Below are positions 57,982-64,000 of a stretch of DNA of 64,000 nucleotides, piece by piece. The translations under genes were made by a program, and so were the position numbers. The notes under the pieces are model-generated. The model saw only the letters and a program-made list of their open reading frames with translations. It did not search any database and was not told the DNA's origin. Positions within the stretch are counted from its first letter, which is position 1, and each line of letters opens with the position of its first letter. This stretch comes from Lineus longissimus (lineage: Eukaryota; Nemertea; Pilidiophora; Heteronemertea; Lineidae): contig NC_088319.1 in the NCBI RefSeq assembly GCF_910592395.1, positions 186,001 to 250,000 on the forward strand, written 5' to 3'.

Positions 57982-60201
57982 TCAATGTTTCTTGGTATCT
58001 AAATCGTCCCTTTCTATTCCAGGCCAGTAGTCAAGAGCCATGATCAGGGAACAGCAGTTCCCAACGGAATTGACCCTTTTCTTGTTGTAATTCATGCTGT
58101 TGGCCCAGAATGGGTTGACACTCACCTGTTTTCGACCCTGAAAATTAAACATCGAACATTGTTACTCTTTGTTAAAAGTGAACCTTGCAAAATATGTACT
58201 TATTCCTGAAATCAATAGCACTTCATGTATGTACACGCTGATCCAGAATATTGCTATTTCTTGTTCCGTTTTCAATGTGGCAATCCATTTACCGTATCTG
58301 AGCTATTTCACAGCACAAGAAGTGCAACATTACAACAATGGAGCTATCTTGATCACAGCAAAAATGTGTTTCTACATTGTTTTACTCAAATTATGCATGG
58401 ATGAGCCTTATTGACATACATATTTGTTTTCAAGAGGAATTGGTTGTAGGTTTTCTTTCTTTTTTCTTAAGGCAGGCCTAATTTAACAGAAGGCCTATAT
58501 TTTAGGTAGGATATTATTTATACTATAGGCCCATATCAGTTTTGAGATTAATTTCCTCTTGAAGACAACAAACGTCAGTCGAGTCTCTGCACCATTTTGA
58601 TTGGGCGGTTTTGGGCTAAAATACAGTACAAGAGAATGCTCCATTGGTGTTAACAGAATATGTCATTGTTTTGGTCAGCAATCAGTTCTTGCCACCTTGA
58701 AAGCGGTCACGGTTACTTACGACTTGTATATTGTTCAATTGTTATTATGCTATTGTCATTTGCCTTTGCCCCCCCCCCCCCCCATCCTTATCGACACTCA
58801 CAGTGCACCACCCTCCATCCCATGCCCCGCATGCGCACTCACCCAACATCTGATCCCTTGACACGCTTGCTCAAGCGGCTCAAGCGGCGTCAGCAGTATC
58901 AACGTTATGTTATTGTATTCTAAGTTTTGCATTATTCATATGTATGTACTTGCCAAATAAATGTTGTCATATCATAACATTCGTCTCTTGTCCTTCGGTC
59001 AATAAGTGTGCGGATCACTCCCAAAAAGTTCGATTAACACACTACACTATCTTCACGTGCAACAATTTACGGACAACTCGAAAAGTTAGATTTATGCACT
59101 AACCAAACGACACCAATGCACCTTCCTCACCAAAATACCTCACGCCTGCGGACAGGGACGAAATAGCCCAGAGTCTGTACCGTAACTTAATTTGCATCCC
59201 GTTACAATCCAGAATGACATATCATCAGCCTTTGTCTCTTGTCCTTCGGTCTCTCAGCGTGGGGGACACTCCCGAAAAGTGAGATTTATGCACTTACCAA
59301 ATGCACCTTCTTCACCAAAATACCTCACGCCTGCGGTCAGGGACGAAATAGCCCAGAGTCTGTACCGTAACTTAATTTGCATCCCACTTCAACCCCGAAG
59401 GAGATGGCCAACTTGTATGTAAGCAGTTGACGATCGAGAAGAAGAGACAGTTTTTCCAAGCCTGGCGGAGACCAACGTCTATGTATGACGACAGTTCTGA
59501 AGAGCTCTGTCTGGTTTCCTCTATCTGTATAGTCATCATGGTATCAATGATTGAGCCGATTTACGAATATCGCGTAACTGAACTTTAGCAGGATTTCATG
59601 ACACCACAGACCATCTTTCATACATCTTCGCTCGTGAGGGCTTGCGAAATCTGCCTAGATAAATTTTTTTTACTGACAAAGTCCATTTCTCCACTACTCA
59701 CGGAAAATAACTGGCGCTCAATGTGTGTATCTATGTGTCCCTGGAGTTCGAAAGATGTGACATTACAGAGCGTCCGATTTAGTCTCGTAAAGAGACGCAA
59801 ATTATTCCAGGACATTCAAACTTGTGTTGTATCCTATCCTTTTGATGTATGGTTATCCCTACAGAGGTGCTAAAAGCCCGGTCTCTTTAGTATTGGATGA
59901 GGCATCCTGCAGACAGTCCGCTGTACGCTCTTGAGAGAGACACTGACACCCAATCTCTGCCCGGAGTAACCCGTGCTTAGAGTAACTGGTAAATCGCAAT
60001 CGTCACTTGAAGACAAAGCATTTGCTGGTGTTTATTCATATCATCTCCTCAGACACTACTCGAGTCTTCTTGGGTGATACCTGATACGAGACAACTAACT
60101 GAGCTATACACCTTTCCAGAAATGGGGCGCTGAGTGTCCGAAATAGTGATGTCATAAGGGGGAACTGGGCGTTGTGGTGGAGGGACAAAGGAGATAGTCA
60201 T
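57982..60201 (-). CDS. Predicted small minus-strand gene of unknown function, 120 residues
   Basis: Three exons join in phase 0: 60112-60201, 59624-59740 and 57982-58137 (TGA). The product starts MTISFVPPPQRPVPPYDITI, continues GHIDTHIERQLFSVSSGEMD in exon 2, and the last exon reads GRKQVSVNPFWANSMNYNKK, then GNCCSLIMALDYWPG. I do not recognise it. Exon 3 is the best supported, with a strong acceptor and protein-like composition; exons 1 and 2 rest on donors and phase only. Exon 3 overlaps antisense a possible plus-strand terminal exon at 58023-58043, and a strong GTGAGT lies only 13 nt after its acceptor, which is odd. Confidence 0.35.
58769..58783. repeat. Poly-C tract
   Basis: About 15 uninterrupted C; no gene in the surrounding 58138-58980 stretch that I can support. 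Confidence 0.85.
58985..59405. repeat. About 200 bp imperfect tandem duplication
   Basis: Two copies begin GTCTCTTGTCCTTCGGTC (near 58983 and 59235) and both contain CCAAAATACCTCACGCCTGC, then GGGACGAAATAGCCCAGAGT and CTTAATTTGCATCCC. The first copy carries extra sequence. In both, one frame reads NAPSSPKYLTPA then RDEIAQSLYRNLICIPLQ, with few changes. Confidence 0.85.
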
Positions 60202-60429
60202 GGTTGACCAACACACTTGAATGCCTTTAATGACGGACAAGGGGGAAAAATTTCGGGAAGCATGTATAACTAACCTGAAGTGCTATTTGATAAGGGAACA
60301 ATGGTACGAACCTACCTGTAAAAAAAACCTCGCGATCCGGATACATGGATCTCGTCTCAACCTCTTTTTTCAGATAATTGGGAAAGTTACACAGTAGCAT
60401 CTTGCCACCATCAATCCTACTGCCTTAAG

Positions 60430-61600
60430 ACTGAGCTATCAGCTCATCATTCTTGTGAAGAAATGCACAACCTGGCCGTTTCTTCTATACCGAAGGCACC
60501 AGGGCCTATTGCCTTTTTCTGAGCCATCATTTTACCATCCTCGTGAAGACCGGTACAACCTGGCTGTCTCTTCTCTACCACAGACATGAGGGCCTACTGC
60601 CTTGCTCTGAGCTATCATCTTACCATCCTCGTGAAGACAGGTACAACCTGTCTGTCTCTTCTCTACCACAGGCACCAGGGCCTACTGCCTTGCTCTGAGC
60701 CATCATCTTACCATCCTCGTGAAGACAGGTACAACCTGGCTGTCTCTTCTCTACCACAGGCACCAGGGCCTACTGCCTTGCTCTGAGCTATCATCTTACC
60801 ATCCTCGTGAAGACAGATACAACCTGGCTGTCTCTTCTCTACCACAGGCACCAGGGCCTACTGCCTTGCTCTGAGCTATCATCTTACCATCCTCGTGAAG
60901 ACAGGTACAACCTGTCTGTCTCTTCTCTACCACAGGCACCAGGGCCTACTGCCTTGCTCTGAGCTATCATCTTACCATCCTCGTGAAGACAGGTACAACC
61001 TGGCTGTCTCTTCTCTACCACAGGCACCAGGGCCTACTGCCTTGCTCTGAGCTATCATCTTACCATGCTCGTGAAGACAGATACAACCTGGCTGTCTCTT
61101 CTCTACCACAGGCACCAGGGCCTACTGCCTTGCTCTGAGCTATCATCTTACCATCCTCGTGAAGACAGGTACAACCTGGCTGTCTCTTCTCTACCACAGG
61201 CACCAGGGCCTACTGCCTTGCTCTGAGCTATCATCTTACCATGCTCGTGAAGACAGATACAACCTGGCTGTCTCTTCTCTACCACAGGCACCAGGGCCTA
61301 CTGCCTTGCTCTGAGCTATCATCTTACCATCCTCGTGAAGACAGGTACAACCTGGCTGTCTCTTCTCTACCACAGGCACCAGGGCCTACTGCCTTGCTCT
61401 GAGCTATCATCTTACCATGCTCGTGAAGACAGATACAACCTGGCTGTCTCTTCTCTGGCCCACAGGCACCAGGGCCTACTGCCTTGCTCTGAGCTGTCAT
61501 CTTACCATCCTCGTGAAGACAGGTACAACCTGGCTGTCTCTTCTCTACCACAGGCACCAGGGCCTACTGCCTTGATCCGAGCTATCATCTTACCATGCTA
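60430..61600. repeat. 88 bp minisatellite, about 13 copies
   Basis: Each unit starts CTGAGCTATCATCTTACCAT and contains CGTGAAGACAGGTACAACCT, CTGTCTCTTCTCTACCACAG and GCACCAGGGCCTACTGCC. The first copy is diverged. A two-unit alternation (CATCCTCG with ACAGGTAC, CATGCTCG with ACAGATAC) in the middle of the array indicates higher-order expansion of a 176 bp dimer. Confidence 0.95.
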
Positions 61601-61744
61601 CCTTCACTAGAGTGCAACATGCTCACCATGATGAATATTTAACCGTCCGAATTCACCATAGTACAGTGCTGACAGTTCACAATGGTGAATTGTGAATGAG
61701 AGATGAAGACATGCACCACTGACCATGTCTTTCATTGCATCTCC

Positions 61745-62035
61745 ACTAACAGTGTTTTTCAAAATCTTGCTGCAAAAAATAGCTAATTTCTTAAGTTTTT
61801 GTTCTGATGTTTGGTTTAAAGATGTACTAAATTTGAGCATATTTAGATTTTGGCAAAAATGCTGACCAAGGTATCTGTATCTGTCCATTTCAAAATGTGG
61901 ACAGTCAAGTAGGTAATGGAATTCATCTCCAACATCATTTTTATCACAAAGTTGACAAGTATTATTTAACTCTTGGTTATTGCCATTGTAGTTTCGACTT
62001 CTAACACCTGGAAGCTTGTTGTTTCCAAGTCAGAA
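61745..62035 (-). pseudogene. LINE 3' end fragment (reverse transcriptase tail)
   Basis: The minus strand reads NKLPGVRSRNYNGNNQELNN, then TCQLCDKNDVGDEFHYLLDC and PHFEMDRYRYLGQHF, then TSEQKLKKLAIFCSKILKNT. The CxxC...HxxxxC knuckle and the closing helix are typical of the C-terminus of LINE polyproteins. No catalytic reverse-transcriptase core lies in the window on this strand, so the copy is 5'-truncated. It is better preserved than the fragment at 40735 and seems to be from a related family. Confidence 0.75.
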
Positions 62036-62163
62036 TGAAATTTGTGCTTTATGTAAACTGCGACAGTGGAGGCACCTGTTGGTGTGACTCGGAACCTGAC
62101 CGGCCATGCTCATGCTTATAGCCTCCCTTTTATAAGGGAATATCTGCAAACTGTGTTGTTGTT

Positions 62164-62182
62164 GGGGGGGGGGGGGGGGGGG
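62164..62182. repeat. Poly-G tract
   Basis: Run of about 19 G; length is likely to be unreliable in the assembly. Confidence 0.9.
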
Positions 62183-63352
62183 CATTTGACCTGCTCCTGT
62201 TCCTTTTGGTGCCGTTGTCACCTAAATCCCACACCCAACTTGTCTTTTCTTAAACCCAACAGCCTCAAACACAGATAAAGAAACACTATATTTTTGTAAC
62301 ATTTCTTACATTTAATATTTCTCACTTTGAAGTCGAGTATAACATAAAGTAGGAGTACTAGCAGCATATTTGATCATGCGTGTCCATCTACACAATAAAA
62401 TACATTCCAAGCACTTCAACACTTTTGCCTCACACAAAAGTGATACTTTTTCCATGGTTTTCAGCATCAAAAGTTACAATTTTTCCTTGGTTTTAGCAAG
62501 TAAACTAAATTTTTCACATGGTTTTCAGGAACTTAATATACACTTTTTGCACAGTTTTCCGCAATAACAAAAGTTAAAGAAAGAACAATCCCATCTTGCA
62601 GTGACACAGAAGCACTTCATCTATCATATTACAAATGGCACATTTTCACAGGCATTTTATTCACACTTTGAATGTCATGAGGTTCAAGAGCATACTCGAA
62701 ATCTGAGGGAGCTAGCAGCTCTTCATAAAACATACAGTCTACCAAATTTTCTTTTCATAAGTTTTTGGTTCATTGTAAATTCCAATTGACTGCCCCAAAA
62801 TGGATGCCTGTTCGCGTCCTAAACCCACACTGAATGGTTAAGATTACAGTCTCAAGAGCCAGTGCTATTCTACAAGCTGTGATACACACAAATATAAACT
62901 TTGTCCTTTGAAGTCTGAGAACAAAAATCTAATTCGATATATTAATTGTTATTGCACCTTCCCTCTTATTCCTTGGAGTAGAAAATCATCAGAGCAAGAA
63001 ACAGCAAAATCATAAATTTTTTGCGATTGAACAAATTTCCTGCTTTGAAAATCTTTGTTGTCATTTGACATCGAGAATTATCCGCGTTTATTGAGACTTT
63101 GATGCTGTTATGAGTTGGTTCCTTCAGAATCCTGAATAGTAATAAGAAAGAAAGGATTAATGCCAAACCACCAGTATGAAGAGCATCAATGTGAAAATGG
63201 TTATCTTCTAGTGCTCTTTCACCGACTGACAAGTAAAGAATACCCCTCATGTGTGGAGAGCTGTCTGGAGTGGAGAGCTTATTTGTGGGGACTCTGTGAC
63301 AAGTGCTCCAATAGTGAGTTCAGGCTGTTCGTTCACCACTTTAAAACAGACT
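62183..63352. other. AT-rich region without a supported gene
   Basis: No exon could be supported. The stretch 62280-62900 has the base composition of UTR or intergenic DNA. A minus-strand frame at 62966-63250 includes a hydrophobic stretch (GGLALILSFLLLFRIL) but has no family resemblance. Confidence 0.5.
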
Positions 63353-63648
63353 CTAGGTAAACATATTCCCTCTTTCTCCAAATGAATGCAATGATTCCTG
63401 AGAGAAGATAGAAGTATTTTCACAAACCACCAGGGAGAGAAACATTGGAAAGGAAAGCCCAACCAGGAGGTTATACGATGCGAGATTGGAGAATGCTGAA
63501 AAAGAAAGCTCTTCAGTAGGCAGGAACAGATTGACCAACTACCTGAAATATACATGTAGATTGAAAAGCCCGGCTCCGCTTTGAAATCTTTAGCTTGCAT
63601 GAGGAGGCCAACAAGGCCTTGAGCTAACAAGATGCAAGCCAGCTGCAT
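63353..63648 (-). pseudogene. Possible decayed SLC35B-type transporter exons
   Basis: Two hydrophobic segments join in phase across a short 47 bp gap with GT and AG ends: MQLACILLAQGLVGLLMQAK then FKAEPGFSIYMYIS, and AFSNLASYNLLVGLSFPMFL. The order (hydrophobic helix, short charged loop, Y-x-Y, S-F-S-N-x-x-S, S-F-P) recalls the nucleotide-sugar/PAPS transporter family SLC35B, but key residues such as the QYEAL motif are missing and the frame soon stops. It may equally be chance hydrophobicity. Confidence 0.2.
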
Positions 63649-64000
63649 GCATAGTGGTGCAATGTATTGACAATGCTAAAAGTTCCCAATTTAGCAGAAA
63701 TGTGGCAGATGGACCATTTCAGAGCTGCACTGCGGTATACAATGGTGGCCAAGTATGGATTTGTCTAGTCACTGGCTGCTTTCTCAGTTCGTTGTCAAGT
63801 GATTTTGGATGCAAGGTTGAAGGAGCACAAAGCTTCATATGAAAAACCTGATGTAAATCAGCCGTTTTAAAACACCAGGTCAATAACCAAGGACAGAAAA
63901 TCTTGTGGACTGCTTAACACCAATCAAGGAAGACTGATGATAAGGAACTTGTGGAATCTTTACAGATTAGGAGGCATCAACCAACCATGAAGAGAGACAA
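63649..64000. other. Window end, nothing recognised
   Basis: Only short open frames on either strand, without splice-bounded or family-like sequence. Confidence 0.5.

Overview
This is a piece of animal nuclear genome. It has multi-exon genes with GT-AG introns, about 2-3% visible coding content, and many minisatellites, inverted-repeat elements and decayed retroposons. The gene content (a paired-domain factor resembling the Pax-beta group described only from lophotrochozoans, a CARD initiator caspase, an EGF-tailed hyaluronidase) suggests a lophotrochozoan invertebrate such as a mollusc, brachiopod or annelid. I cannot resolve the phylum. All exon joins below were read by hand from splice sites and checked for reading phase; none has transcript support.

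Layout. 1-14657: no coding gene; it holds a 3.2 kb array of 52/53 bp units with a 682 bp higher-order duplication. 14658-22706 (+): a 7-coding-exon Pax gene, 852 residues, paired domain only. 22707-27561: 3' UTR/intergenic. 27562-37800 (-): a complete 20-exon REV1 translesion polymerase, 1378 residues. 38897-44312 (+): a 9-exon CARD caspase (caspase-2 type), 394 residues, head-to-head with REV1 across 1.1 kb. 45507-47471 (-): a divergent 168-residue eIF5A with an intact hypusination loop, tail-to-tail with the caspase. 48861-51506 (-): a 5-exon secreted hyaluronidase (GH56), 459 residues. 51598-51707: a near-perfect 110 bp hairpin just upstream of it. 53192-60201: small, less certain genes on both strands, embedded in foldback and hAT-like elements. 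60430-64000: an 88 bp minisatellite, a LINE tail, and a decayed membrane-transporter-like segment.

The most striking theme is tandem duplication across splice junctions. A 45 bp unit made of the last 30 nt of REV1 exon 7 plus 15 nt of intron is repeated 13 times, giving 13 candidate 5' splice sites. Only the first gives a functional protein, because every later one adds an in-frame stop. In the caspase, a 42 bp duplication creates a second donor that would insert 14 residues next to the substrate-binding loop. The caspase 5' region also carries five copies of a polypyrimidine-AG acceptor-like unit, in frame with the CARD.

The genes do not form one pathway. REV1 (DNA damage tolerance) and the caspase-2-like protease (damage-induced death in other animals) share a divergent promoter region, which is suggestive but may be chance.
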